DNA of 64,000 bases from JBBQVZ01 sp963695975 (lineage in GTDB: Bacteria > Actinomycetota > UBA4738 > HRBIN12), in NCBI GenBank assembly GCA_963695975.1, contig CAVOIB010000004.1, positions 62,001 through 126,000 on the forward strand, written 5' to 3'. Positions 50,298 through 57,547 of the stretch are shown here, piece by piece. Position numbers and translations under genes: made by a program. The first letter of the stretch is position 1, and the number at the start of each line of letters is the position of its first letter. The notes beneath the pieces are model-generated. The model did no database searches. It was given only the letters and a program-made list of their open reading frames with translations, and was not told the DNA's origin.

Positions 50298-51683
50298 ATG
50301 CACGGTTCGATGCGAAGGTGGGCGCTCGGAGCGGGGTTGATCGCGACCGTCCTCGTCGGCGCCGCTTGCAGCGGCGGATCGAGTGAGCTGAGCGGCGGCG
50401 GCGGCGAACAGGCGGCCGCGGCACCGGCGAAAGCCGAGGTGATGCTCTCGGACTTCAAGATCGAGCCGACGACGATCTCGGTGCCTGCCGGCCAGCCGGT
50501 GGAGTTCACGGTGATGAACCACGGCCAGGCCCAGCACACGTTCGCCGTCGACGTCAACGGCAAGACGTTTGCGACGGATCTGATCGACCCGAACGGCACC
50601 GCGACGCTCGACGTCCCCACGCTCGAGGCGGGGGTCTACACCGCCTACTGCACGGTGCCGGGTCACAAAGACCTGGGGATGATCGCGACGGTGATGGCCG
50701 GCTCCGATACGGCCGCAGGCGCCGGTTCCTCATCGGGTTCGATGTCGTCGAACATGACCGCACAGCAGATGGCAGACATGCACAAGGCGGGGGTCGAGGC
50801 GTTCCTGGCCGGCAAGGAGACGGACACGCAGGGCAACCAGTTGCTGGAACCCACGATGGACGGCAACACCAAGGTGTTCGAGCTGACCGCGCAGAACGTC
50901 AAGTGGGAGACATCGAAGGGGCAGTTCGTAGACGCGATGGCGTTCAACGGGCAGATCCCGGGGCCGCAGATCGACGTCAGCTACGGCGATCACATCCGGA
51001 TCATCCTGCAGAACCAGTTGGACCAGCCCACGACCCTGCACCTCCACGGCATGACCGTGCCGAACAGCCAGGACGGCGTTCCGTACGTGACTCAGGACCC
51101 GATCATGCCCGGGCAGTATTGGACCTACGAGTTCGATGTGAGGGATCCTCCGGGGATGTACGTCTACCACTCGCACTTCAACTCGACGGAGCAGGTCGGA
51201 GCAGGGCTCTACGGTGCGCTGATGGTCGAGCCGAAGGGCGGCGCGTGGCCGTATCGCGCGCTGACCGTGAACGACCAGACCGGGTTCACCACCCTGGGCG
51301 CGCCGGTGACGGTGAACGATGAGACCACCCTCTTCCTGGGCGACGGCCCGTTGGGGTACGTGCTGAACGGCAAGTCGTTCCCCGCCACGACACCGATCGT
51401 GGCCAAGAAGGGCGACTGGGTTCTGATCCACATGGCGAACGACGGGTCGATGCTGCATCCGATGCACATGCACGGATATCATTTCGAAGTCGTTGCGCAG
51501 GACGGATTCCCGCTTGAGCAGCCATACATGGCCGACACGCTCGTGATCGCGCCGGGGCAGCGGTTCGACGTGTTGGTCCACGCGGTCTACCCCGGGGCGT
51601 GGGCGTTCCACTGCCACATCCTTCCGCACGTGGAGGGTCCGCAGGGCATGTACGGCATGGTGACCGCGCTCGTGGTGCAGTAA
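50298..51683 (+). CDS. Two-domain multicopper oxidase with fused N-terminal cupredoxin
   Basis: A 461-aa lipoprotein (lipobox VGAAC). Residues ~45-135 are a plastocyanin/halocyanin-like cupredoxin with type 1 copper ligands (QHTF His, then YCTVPGHKDLGM: Cys, His, Met). After a Ser/Gly linker come two multicopper oxidase domains. They hold all four His clusters of a trinuclear site: TLHLHGM, YVYHSHFN, HPMHMHGYHF and FHCHILPHVEGPQGM (with type 1 ligands). This is laccase-like rather than a CuNIR, since YHSHFN lacks the nitrite-reductase Cys. ATG 50298 has AAGGAG 6 nt upstream. The cupredoxin may pass electrons to the oxidase core. Substrate (Cu(I), phenols or other) is unknown. Confidence 0.87.
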   Translation: MHGSMRRWALGAGLIATVLVGAACSGGSSELSGGGGEQAAAAPAKAEVMLSDFKIEPTTISVPAGQPVEFTVMNHGQAQHTFAVDVNGKTFATDLIDPNGTATLDVPTLEAGVYTAYCTVPGHKDLGMIATVMAGSDTAAGAGSSSGSMSSNMTAQQMADMHKAGVEAFLAGKETDTQGNQLLEPTMDGNTKVFELTAQNVKWETSKGQFVDAMAFNGQIPGPQIDVSYGDHIRIILQNQLDQPTTLHLHGMTVPNSQDGVPYVTQDPIMPGQYWTYEFDVRDPPGMYVYHSHFNSTEQVGAGLYGALMVEPKGGAWPYRALTVNDQTGFTTLGAPVTVNDETTLFLGDGPLGYVLNGKSFPATTPIVAKKGDWVLIHMANDGSMLHPMHMHGYHFEVVAQDGFPLEQPYMADTLVIAPGQRFDVLVHAVYPGAWAFHCHILPHVEGPQGMYGMVTALVVQ

Positions 51684-51684
51684 G

Positions 51685-51701
51685 TAGTCTGGTGCAGACT
51701 A
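51685..51701. repeat. TAGTCTG-N3-CAGACTA palindrome
   Basis: A near copy of the palindrome at 5301-5323. It lies directly after the multicopper oxidase stop and before the GTGGGGCCGGG hairpin. In both places it sits between convergent genes. Confidence 0.5.
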
Positions 51702-51709
51702 GTTGCGAG

Positions 51710-51735
51710 GTGGGGCCGGGTTCGCCCGGCCCCAC
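51710..51735. terminator. UUCG tetraloop terminator hairpin
   Basis: A perfect 11-bp stem, GTGGGGCCGGG (51710-51720) and CCCGGCCCCAC (51725-51735), closed by a TTCG loop. It lies between the converging multicopper oxidase and sensor kinase genes and can serve both. Confidence 0.75.
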
Positions 51736-51741
51736 GTGCGT

Positions 51742-52881
51742 CTAGAGGGGTAGCGAGATGCGGACGGCGGTGCCTTCGCCCGCGCGGCTGTCGATATCCA
51801 TCGTTCCACCGAGCGAGCCGACGCGGTCCCGCAGGTTGGCGATCCCCAGTCCGCCCGACTTGCCGTCCAGCTCGAACCCGCGTCCGTCGTCGTCGATCTC
51901 CAGGAACGCCGATCCGCCGTTGCGCCGGAGCGACACGCGGCAGGTGGCGGCTTTCGCGTGGCGTCCCACGTTGGACAGCGCCTCGCGCGTGAGCTGCACG
52001 ACGTCGGATGCGACGGAGGCCAGCTCGGAGGCGACCGTGGGATCGACGTCCACCACCGTGACGACGTCCGATCGCGCCTCGAAGTCGGAACCCAGTTCGC
52101 GGAGCGCCTGATCCAGCTGGCGATCGGCGAGGATCCCTGGTTGGAGACCGAAGATGTAGTTGCGCAGGTCGCGGATGGCGCGGTCGATGTCTTCGACGGC
52201 GCCCTCGATCCGGGAGGCGATCCCAGGGTCGGCCGCGAGGGCGACCGCCCCCTGCAAGCTCATCCCGACCGCGAACAATGACTGGATCACACCGTCGTGC
52301 AGTTCCTTCGCGATGCGTTCCCGTTCGTCGAGGACCTCCAGTCGGCGGAGCTCCCTCTGAGCGTGCTCACTCTCCTCGTAGAGCCGGGCGTTCTCGACGG
52401 CCACGCCGACCTGGGTCGCGAGCACGACGAGGATACGCTCGTCGTCGTCGGTGAACGCCGAGGCGCCTTTCTTCTCGGCGAGGTAGAGGTTCCCGAAGAT
52501 CTTGCCGCGCGCCATGACGGGCGCCCCGAGGAGCGAACGCATCGACGGATGATTCGGCGGGAATCCCGAGGAGCGAGGATCCGCGGTGAGGTCGTCGATC
52601 CGTAGAGGGACACCTTCGGAGATGATCAGCCCGAGGATCCCGTGGCCCGTCGGGGGATCGCCGATCGCCGTGCGCTCCTCCGGCGTGACCCCCTCGGTGA
52701 TGAACCGCTCGATCCGTCCTTCCTCCCCGAGCACGCTCAGGGCTCCGTAGCGGGCGTTCGTGATGTCGGCCGCGAGCTCGACGATCCGTTGCAGGACCAC
52801 GTCGAGCGTCAGCTCGGAGGCGAGCGCGAGACCGGCCTCGATGAGCAGGTCCGAGCGATCGCGGGCGATCCGATCGGTCAT
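51742..52881 (-). CDS. GAF-domain sensor histidine kinase, DevS-like
   Basis: A 379-aa soluble kinase. Residues ~12-165 form one GAF domain, including PPTGHGILGLIISEG and SSGFPPNHPSMRSLLGAPV, abbreviated, then GKIFGNLYLAEKKG; this pattern is shared with DevS/DosT sensor GAF domains, where a His in the same HP-motif region binds haem. The HisKA_3 helix is ERIAKELHDGVIQSLFAVGM (phospho-acceptor His), and the ATPase has LTREALSNVGRHAKA (N-box) and DDDGRGFELDGKSGGLGIANLRDR, abbreviated. Haem or flavin binding is inferred from family only. TAGGCT 6 nt before ATG 52881 gives a leaderless start. Probable partner of the NarL-type regulator at 48989. Confidence 0.86.
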   Translation of the reverse strand: MTDRIARDRSDLLIEAGLALASELTLDVVLQRIVELAADITNARYGALSVLGEEGRIERFITEGVTPEERTAIGDPPTGHGILGLIISEGVPLRIDDLTADPRSSGFPPNHPSMRSLLGAPVMARGKIFGNLYLAEKKGASAFTDDDERILVVLATQVGVAVENARLYEESEHAQRELRRLEVLDERERIAKELHDGVIQSLFAVGMSLQGAVALAADPGIASRIEGAVEDIDRAIRDLRNYIFGLQPGILADRQLDQALRELGSDFEARSDVVTVVDVDPTVASELASVASDVVQLTREALSNVGRHAKAATCRVSLRRNGGSAFLEIDDDGRGFELDGKSGGLGIANLRDRVGSLGGTMDIDSRAGEGTAVRISLPL

Positions 52882-52887
52882 GACCAG

Positions 52888-52930
52888 AGCCTATCGCGAC
52901 GAAGGAAGGGGTCTCGCCCCTTCCTTCGTC
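52888..52930 (-). promoter_or_regulatory. Kinase promoter with 14-bp inverted repeat
   Basis: The minus-strand -10 TAGGCT is at 52893-52888. Immediately upstream is a perfect 14-bp inverted repeat, GACGAAGGAAGGGG (52898-52911) and its complement (52917-52930), with a TCTCG loop. It covers the -35 region, so it may be an operator. A terminator role is less likely, since no transcript is expected to end here. Confidence 0.5.
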
Positions 52931-53074
52931 TGCCCTTCCCGAGCCTTGAACGGCTACACGGCCACGCGGAAGGACTCGGCCGGACGCGGCTCGGGAGTTG
53001 CCGTTGGAAGCTCCACGAGCTCCGTCCGCCTCCCTACACCCTGCACGCTATCGGGTGACGCCGCCGGACCGGCA

Positions 53075-53088
53075 GGGTCCTTGGGCCG
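53075..53088. promoter_or_regulatory. GGGTCCTTGGGCCG motif upstream of hsp20
   Basis: A copy of the stress motif 90 bp upstream of the Hsp20 start. Position is similar to the copies near HPF and DUF929. The rest of this ~296-bp gap (52882-53177) shows no ORF that I would support. Confidence 0.45.
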
Positions 53089-53177
53089 CTTCGTAGGGGG
53101 ACCTCGGACGGATGCGGGGGTCGCTGAGCCCTCGTACGGTGAAGGTGGCCATCACGCACGAGGGGAGGTGACACGAG

Positions 53178-53636
53178 ATGGTCGGCTACTGGGACGAGAT
53201 GTTCGCGCTTGAGCGCCGCGTCGATGAGTTGATGCGGTCGTTCTTGGGCACGCGCACGACCCCGGTCTTCAAGGAGTTCATGCCCACGACGGACGTGTTC
53301 GATCGCGAGGGCGATCTGGTCGTTCGGGTGGAGCTCCCGGGGCTCGACGTCGAGAAGGACGTGAAGGTGAGCGTCGAGGAGGGGGCGTTGGTGATCACCG
53401 GTGAGCGTCACCACAAGGAGGAGGTCAAGGAAGAGGCCTACTACCGGATGGAGACGTCCTACGGAGCGTTCACCCGGCGCGTCCCGCTCCCTGATGGGGT
53501 CGACGAGGACACGATCACGGCGGACTACAAGGACGGCGTGCTCGAGGTCGTCGTGCCCAAGGGCGCGGCACAGATCGAGGCTCCGAAGATGAAGGAGATC
53601 CCGGTCCACACCGCGAAGCCGATCAAGGCCGCCTAG
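53178..53636 (+). CDS. Hsp20/alpha-crystallin small heat shock protein
   Basis: A 152-aa holdase chaperone. The alpha-crystallin domain (residues ~35-135) opens PTTDVFDREGDLVVRVELPGL and includes GALVITGERHHKEEV, then AYYRMETSYGAFTRRVPLPDG and YKDGVLEVVVPK, the closing signature. A C-terminal IPVH is the I-x-I/V-like anchor. It binds unfolding proteins without ATP. ATG 53178 has GGGAGGTGA upstream. Like hspX in the mycobacterial DosR regulon, it neighbours a CBS-domain protein gene and a DevS-like kinase gene. Confidence 0.93.
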   Translation: MVGYWDEMFALERRVDELMRSFLGTRTTPVFKEFMPTTDVFDREGDLVVRVELPGLDVEKDVKVSVEEGALVITGERHHKEEVKEEAYYRMETSYGAFTRRVPLPDGVDEDTITADYKDGVLEVVVPKGAAQIEAPKMKEIPVHTAKPIKAA

Positions 53637-53722
53637 ACTCAAGCGGGAGGCAAGGTCATGGGGTCCGACGAGCCGATGACTCGCTGGACCTCATGGCCGA
53701 TGATGTGAGGAGGTGGGCCCGA

Positions 53723-54403
53723 ATGACGCATACCGTCGCAGACGTGATGACGAGCGATGTCGTGACCGTCGATGAGGAGGCTTCGTTCCGGCGTCTGGTG
53801 GGCTTGATGCATGAGTGCCGGGTGAGCGCGGTTCCGGTGGTGGACGATGACGGACGCATCTTGGGCGTCGTCTCAGAGGCCGACCTCCTCGTGAAGGAGG
53901 ACCCGGATGTGTTCATCCCGCACCTGATCGACCGACGGGCCCGGCGCGTCGAGCGCGGCAAGGCCGTGGCGGCCGTCGCCGCCGGGTTGATGACGGCGCC
54001 GGCGGTGACGATCGGACCCCAGGCCACCGTGACGGAGGCGGCACACCGGATGCGCGATGAGCATGTGAAGCGCCTCTTCGTCACGGACGAGGCAGGGAAG
54101 GTGATCGGCGTCGTGTCGCGAGTGGATCTGCTCCTTCCCTTCCTGCGGCCCGACGGCGAGATCGCCGACGCGGTCGACCAGGTCATCCGCGCGGAAGAAG
54201 GCACGCTTCCCGACACGTTCCAGGTCACCATCGCGGACGGCGTCGTGGATGTCTCTGGTCGGGTCGAGCGGCGGACGATCGCCCCGGAGTTGGTCGCGAA
54301 GATCCGGGGCATCGAGGGCGTCGTCGGCGTCGACTCCCATCTGACGTGGGACCTCGACGACACCGTGAGCGCCGGGTTCGGCGCGGGATGGGTCGGCGTC
54401 TGA
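53723..54403 (+). CDS. CBS-pair and BON domain protein
   Basis: A 226-aa protein. Two CBS motifs (residues ~5-60, TVADVMTSDVVTVDEEASF, and ~90-145, GLMTAPAVTIGPQATVTEAAHRM) form a Bateman module that may bind adenosyl ligands. A BON domain ends the protein (DTFQVTIADGVVDVSGRVERR, abbreviated, to GVVGVDSHLTW). ATG 53723 is chosen for its AGGAGGTGGG Shine-Dalgarno; an in-frame ATG at 53693 lacks one. CBS-only homologues (HRP1/Rv2626c type) are major hypoxia-induced proteins in mycobacteria. It follows hsp20 by 86 bp and is likely co-induced. Confidence 0.85.
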   Translation: MTHTVADVMTSDVVTVDEEASFRRLVGLMHECRVSAVPVVDDDGRILGVVSEADLLVKEDPDVFIPHLIDRRARRVERGKAVAAVAAGLMTAPAVTIGPQATVTEAAHRMRDEHVKRLFVTDEAGKVIGVVSRVDLLLPFLRPDGEIADAVDQVIRAEEGTLPDTFQVTIADGVVDVSGRVERRTIAPELVAKIRGIEGVVGVDSHLTWDLDDTVSAGFGAGWVGV

Positions 54404-54407
54404 GGCG

Positions 54408-54674
54408 TCAGGCGGCCGGCACGCCTTCTGTCGTTGAAGGCGCCGGGCGAGCGGGACGCGCGACGGCTGCCCTTGGCGGGCGGAACCCATAGGTGAGTCC
54501 GCGGACGACCAGCAGGAACAGCACGAGGCACCACCAGCGGAGGGGATCCCGCAGAACCGACGAACGGCGATAGAACCAGGGCCATGCGCCGGCGCCGACG
54601 CGTTCCCGACGTCCCGGCAGGGATGCTCCTTCGCCTGCGGCGCCTGCATGATCGAAGGGCTCCCCTGCCGTCAG
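54408..54674 (-). CDS. Possible small single-pass membrane protein
   Basis: An 88-codon frame with no ATG, starting at CTG 54674, which overlaps the ferric-reductase-like stop as CTGA. The translation reads TAGEPFDHAGAAGEG near the start, then WPWFYRRSSVLRDPLRWW, then a transmembrane helix WCLVLFLLVVRGLTYGF and a Pro/Ala tail ending GVPAA. The aromatic-basic segment next to a clean hydrophobic helix looks like real protein rather than a random frame. The CTG start is unusual and is the weak point. It would be the last gene of the ApbE/ferric-reductase operon. Confidence 0.35.
   Translation of the reverse strand: MTAGEPFDHAGAAGEGASLPGRRERVGAGAWPWFYRRSSVLRDPLRWWCLVLFLLVVRGLTYGFRPPRAAVARPARPAPSTTEGVPAA
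54422..54442 (+). terminator. Weak hairpin after CBS-BON gene
   Basis: CGCCTTC (54422-54428), 7-nt loop, GAAGGCG (54436-54442). It lies 19 nt after the stop and has no T-tract. It also falls within the small minus-strand ORF at 54408-54674. Confidence 0.35.
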
Positions 54675-55615
54675 AACCTCGGTTGTTCGGCGCGTCCAGG
54701 GCTCGGGGGCGGGGGCCGAGCGGCATGTTCGTGACGACCCTCGGTCACCGGCTGATCGGCTCGTGGGTTCCTTGCTGACCGTTGGTGAGGGATGCGTCGG
54801 GCTGTGCCCACAGGCGCGCGGTGGTTCGGTACTGAGTGTCGGTCCGACCGTTCGGGTATCGCATGTCCGGTCCCGTTGGGCGGCGGATCGTTCGAACCGT
54901 CAAGGCCGCTCGGTAGACCGGGTGCCACCCCGGCTGGCGTCGCCCTCACGATCACGACCGGCACCGGAGGCTTCGCGAACGACGGCCGAGGCCGAGAACG
55001 AGGTGCCTGCTCCGCGATCGGGTGCGCCACCGGAGCCGTGGCTCCGTCCGGTCCCTTTCGGACGGCGCGGTCGGGGAGTGGAGCCCGCTGCGAACGCCGC
55101 TCAGAGTTCAGCCCGCGAAGCAAGAGGAGGAACAACAAGATCGCGGCCGACACCACGTACATCCAGAACATGGCCGGGCGTTTGGAGTCGGTTCCGGTCA
55201 TGAGCCCGTGCATCAGCGCGAGTGCGAACGCGGGCACCGACAGTGCGTGGGTCCGCCGCCACCACTTGGTACCGATCAGCTTGCGGCCCCACGAAGTAGC
55301 GAGGACGCCGAGGACCAACACGAACATCGAGGCGATCCCGAGGGAGACCCCGATCGGGCGGTAACTCGCTCGCATCGGGATCAAGAGGTCGAGGGGTGTG
55401 AACGGCATGAACTTGTCAACGAGCAGGAACCCGAGGTGCATCGCGAGGAACAGCAAGCCTGACGTCGAGAGCGCCTGGTGTAACGCGATGGACGTCGGTT
55501 TGGGGATCTTCTTGCCGAAGACAGACGTTGTGGCGATGAGCCCCCACGCGACCGAGCCCCACAGCATGAGGAATGCCCCGATGCCGGCCGCGCGGATGAC
55601 GTTCCACTCGATCAC
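54671..55615 (-). CDS. Ferric-reductase-like transmembrane protein with long tail
   Basis: A 314-aa protein. The first ~190 residues have about six helices of the ferric reductase-like cytochrome b fold, with histidines in helices: IALHQALS, LFLAMHLGFLLVD, WRRTHALSVPAFALALMHGL, which suit bis-haem coordination. The last ~120 residues are Pro/Arg-rich and probably disordered. No FAD/NAD domain is present, so it is like MsrQ/YedZ rather than NOX. GTG 55615 has GGAGGTGATC upstream and overlaps the apbE stop as GTGA. It may carry electrons across the membrane to an exported flavoprotein. Confidence 0.75.
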   Translation of the reverse strand: MIEWNVIRAAGIGAFLMLWGSVAWGLIATTSVFGKKIPKPTSIALHQALSTSGLLFLAMHLGFLLVDKFMPFTPLDLLIPMRASYRPIGVSLGIASMFVLVLGVLATSWGRKLIGTKWWRRTHALSVPAFALALMHGLMTGTDSKRPAMFWMYVVSAAILLFLLLLRGLNSERRSQRAPLPDRAVRKGPDGATAPVAHPIAEQAPRSRPRPSFAKPPVPVVIVRATPAGVAPGLPSGLDGSNDPPPNGTGHAIPERSDRHSVPNHRAPVGTARRIPHQRSARNPRADQPVTEGRHEHAARPPPPSPGRAEQPRF

Positions 55616-56598
55616 GCGATCACCTCCGCCGAACGTGTCTGCTCGATCGGCGCGGCCCCGAAGCTCGTGACGATCTCGCCTGACTCCATCACCAGCGTGG
55701 CGGCCACTCGATCCAGGACCGCCGGTCCTCCAAGCAGAGCCGCCTTCGACCAGATCTCTGCTTGCGTGCATGACTCAGCCCAAACCGTCGCTTGCAGCAC
55801 ACCGGTTAAGGCCGGGAGCGACGTCCTCGGGTCGATCAGGTGGTGCGCGCCCGTTCCCCACGAGCGGACGGTGACCGAGGACGTGGCCAGTGCCCCGGCC
55901 TCCAGGCGCAGTCGGAGCGCCTCGGCCCCTGTCGCCTGCGGGTCCTCGATCGCGATGTCGATGCCACCTTCGGGAGCGTCACCGGCGATCCGGAGGTCCC
56001 CGCCCGCGTCGACGATCGCCCACGGGAGCGCGTCGAGGGCCTCGGCCGCAAGGTCGACCGTCCAGCCCTTCGCGATACCGCCGAAGTCGAGCTCCGCGCC
56101 TTCGGGCAGCCTCAGCCGGCCCCCGCGGAGCTCAACGTCTCGCCAAGCACCGCAGGTGATCGCGTCCTTGATCAGCAGATCCCGGAAGTCGCGACGGATC
56201 GCGAGGACCTCCTCGTCGATCGTGTCTTGTCCCGCGTTCCGCGCGCGGACCTCAGCGAAGTCGCGGTCGTACCCGGCCGCACGAAGGGCCGGAAGGACCG
56301 TCGGGTCGAACAGGCCGCCCGTGTCTTCGGCCGCCTGGAGTGCGACCCGCGTGAGCGCGGCGAAGGGACGCGAGACGGCCACCCAGCTGCCCGCCCTCTC
56401 GTTCACACGGCAGAGCTCGCTCTCCGAACGGAACCTCGAGAATCGCGCGTCATGGCCGGCGAACAGGGTCGCGACGCGCTCGGTAGCGGTCTGCATCTGA
56501 TGGAGGTCGGTTCCGGGAGCCGCGATCAGCTCCACCCGGGTTCCCATCGCCTTGAACACGTGGCGGAGGGGGTCGCGCCCTTCCTCAAAGCTCAGCAT
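55612..56598 (-). CDS. apbE: FAD:protein FMN transferase
   Basis: A 328-aa ApbE-family flavin transferase that attaches FMN by a phosphoester bond to Thr/Ser of exported proteins. Features: VFKAMGTRVEL at the start, GGLFDPTVLPAL, the FAD-binding AELDFGGIAKGWTVDLAAEAL, IVDAGGDLRIAG, and HHLIDPRTSLPAL, with the divalent-metal Asp residues. No signal peptide is evident at the chosen ATG 56598; ApbE proteins vary in this. It overlaps the upstream small membrane protein by 7 nt and the ferric-reductase-like gene downstream. Its substrate is not obvious: no FMN_bind domain is encoded nearby. Confidence 0.9.
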   Translation of the reverse strand: MLSFEEGRDPLRHVFKAMGTRVELIAAPGTDLHQMQTATERVATLFAGHDARFSRFRSESELCRVNERAGSWVAVSRPFAALTRVALQAAEDTGGLFDPTVLPALRAAGYDRDFAEVRARNAGQDTIDEEVLAIRRDFRDLLIKDAITCGAWRDVELRGGRLRLPEGAELDFGGIAKGWTVDLAAEALDALPWAIVDAGGDLRIAGDAPEGGIDIAIEDPQATGAEALRLRLEAGALATSSVTVRSWGTGAHHLIDPRTSLPALTGVLQATVWAESCTQAEIWSKAALLGGPAVLDRVAATLVMESGEIVTSFGAAPIEQTRSAEVIA

Positions 56599-56966
56599 GG
56601 GTGCGTCCCACACGTCGCCGCGACCGGCGGGGCCGCCGGTGCGTACACGTAGTTGATCGGTCCGGCGCCGCTCGTCGAGACCGATGATGAGGCCGACTTC
56701 GTGTAGATGATCTTCTTGGTGATGACCACCACCACCGGCCGGCGCGGTTGCCCGACGACGGCGGTCGAGGACGCGGCCCCCTGGGCCGGCTTCGGCATCA
56801 GACCGAAGAGGGCGAGTGGCGAGAGGAAGCTCAGTCCGCCGAGGGTCCACGCCCACACCCGGACGAGGCCCCGACTCGCGCGTTTAGGCCTGGATGCGGC
56901 GCGCGCGTGAAGCTCGGGACGCTCCGGCTCCGGGTGCCGGCCGGCAGCTTCCATGGCGTCGTTCAT
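56592..56966 (-). CDS. Small membrane-anchored exported protein
   Basis: A 124-aa protein with a charged cytoplasmic start (~30 residues), one transmembrane helix (VWAWTLGGLSFLSPLALFGLM) and an extracytoplasmic tail with VVVVITKKIIYTK and SVSTSGAGPINYVYAP, ending ATCGTHPC. Two Cys residues near the end could form a disulfide or bind metal. The STSGAG segment resembles, but does not match, the flavinylation motif (S/T-G-A-T/S) used by ApbE. It is translationally coupled to apbE. The VVVVITKKIIYTK block is similar to RTIVIHKKAPTP in the next protein upstream (57029-57367). Confidence 0.62.
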   Translation of the reverse strand: MNDAMEAAGRHPEPERPELHARAASRPKRASRGLVRVWAWTLGGLSFLSPLALFGLMPKPAQGAASSTAVVGQPRRPVVVVITKKIIYTKSASSSVSTSGAGPINYVYAPAAPPVAATCGTHPC

Positions 56967-57028
56967 GGCTCTCCGTTCTTGTCGGGGCTCGATGGATCAG
57001 GTGCACGGGTGAGGGGAACCGATCGAGA

Positions 57029-57367
57029 TCAGTCGTCGCCTTCGCCGCCCTCGCCATCGTCGCCTTCACCGCCGGCTGCGTGGCTGCCGCTCGTGGTCGC
57101 TACCGGGGGGACCGTGGCGACGGGCGCCGAAACCACCACCGTGCGGGCGGCGGGTGAGCTCGGCGGCGTCGGTGCCTTCTTGTGGATGACGATGGTCCGG
57201 TGTTTGACGATCGGCTTGATCGCCTTCGGACCCGCCGTCGCCGCCTGTGCGGCGGCCGAGGTCGCTGCGGTCGTGCCCAGTCCCCAGTTGAAGGAGACCG
57301 CGGCCGCTCCCGCGACGAAGGACGCCGTGAGCGCCCCAGCCGTCGCGAGCGCAGACTTCTTGTTCAT
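57029..57367 (-). CDS. Small exported protein, acidic tail
   Basis: A 112-aa protein with a signal peptide or anchor (KSALATAGALTASFVAGAAAVSF), then an Ala/Thr-rich region, RTIVIHKKAPTPP, and a Gly/Asp/Glu-rich acidic tail (GEGDDGEGGEGDD), which might bind cations. No family recognised. ATG 57367 has GAGGAGG upstream. It is the first gene of the operon with the small membrane protein, apbE and the ferric-reductase-like gene. A TAACGT box ~30 nt upstream is a possible -10. The 57368-57547 gap (180 bp) holds only this promoter region. Confidence 0.6.
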   Translation of the reverse strand: MNKKSALATAGALTASFVAGAAAVSFNWGLGTTAATSAAAQAATAGPKAIKPIVKHRTIVIHKKAPTPPSSPAARTVVVSAPVATVPPVATTSGSHAAGGEGDDGEGGEGDD

Positions 57368-57547
57368 CCCGCACCTCCTCGTCGTGTGATGACACGTTAG
57401 GTCGAGGCTGCTGAAGGGCGGCCCAACGTATGGTCATCTCCTCCTTAAGAGCTCTGTGCGAGGCGAGAACCTCGACCTGTCCGATGCGATCGACCGCGTC
57501 GGCTGATCGGAGAAGGAGCTACGCGACCGGCGGCGTTGCCATCAACG

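Noticed and set aside
52898..52930. Reading the 14-bp repeat as an intrinsic terminator
   Set aside because: Neither flanking gene ends there and there is no T-tract; it is more likely regulatory.
54671..54726. Minus-strand frame starting ATG 54726 as the gene after the ferric-reductase-like protein
   Set aside because: It is Arg-rich shadow sequence with no hydrophobic segment; the other frame at 54408-54674 contains a real-looking transmembrane helix.
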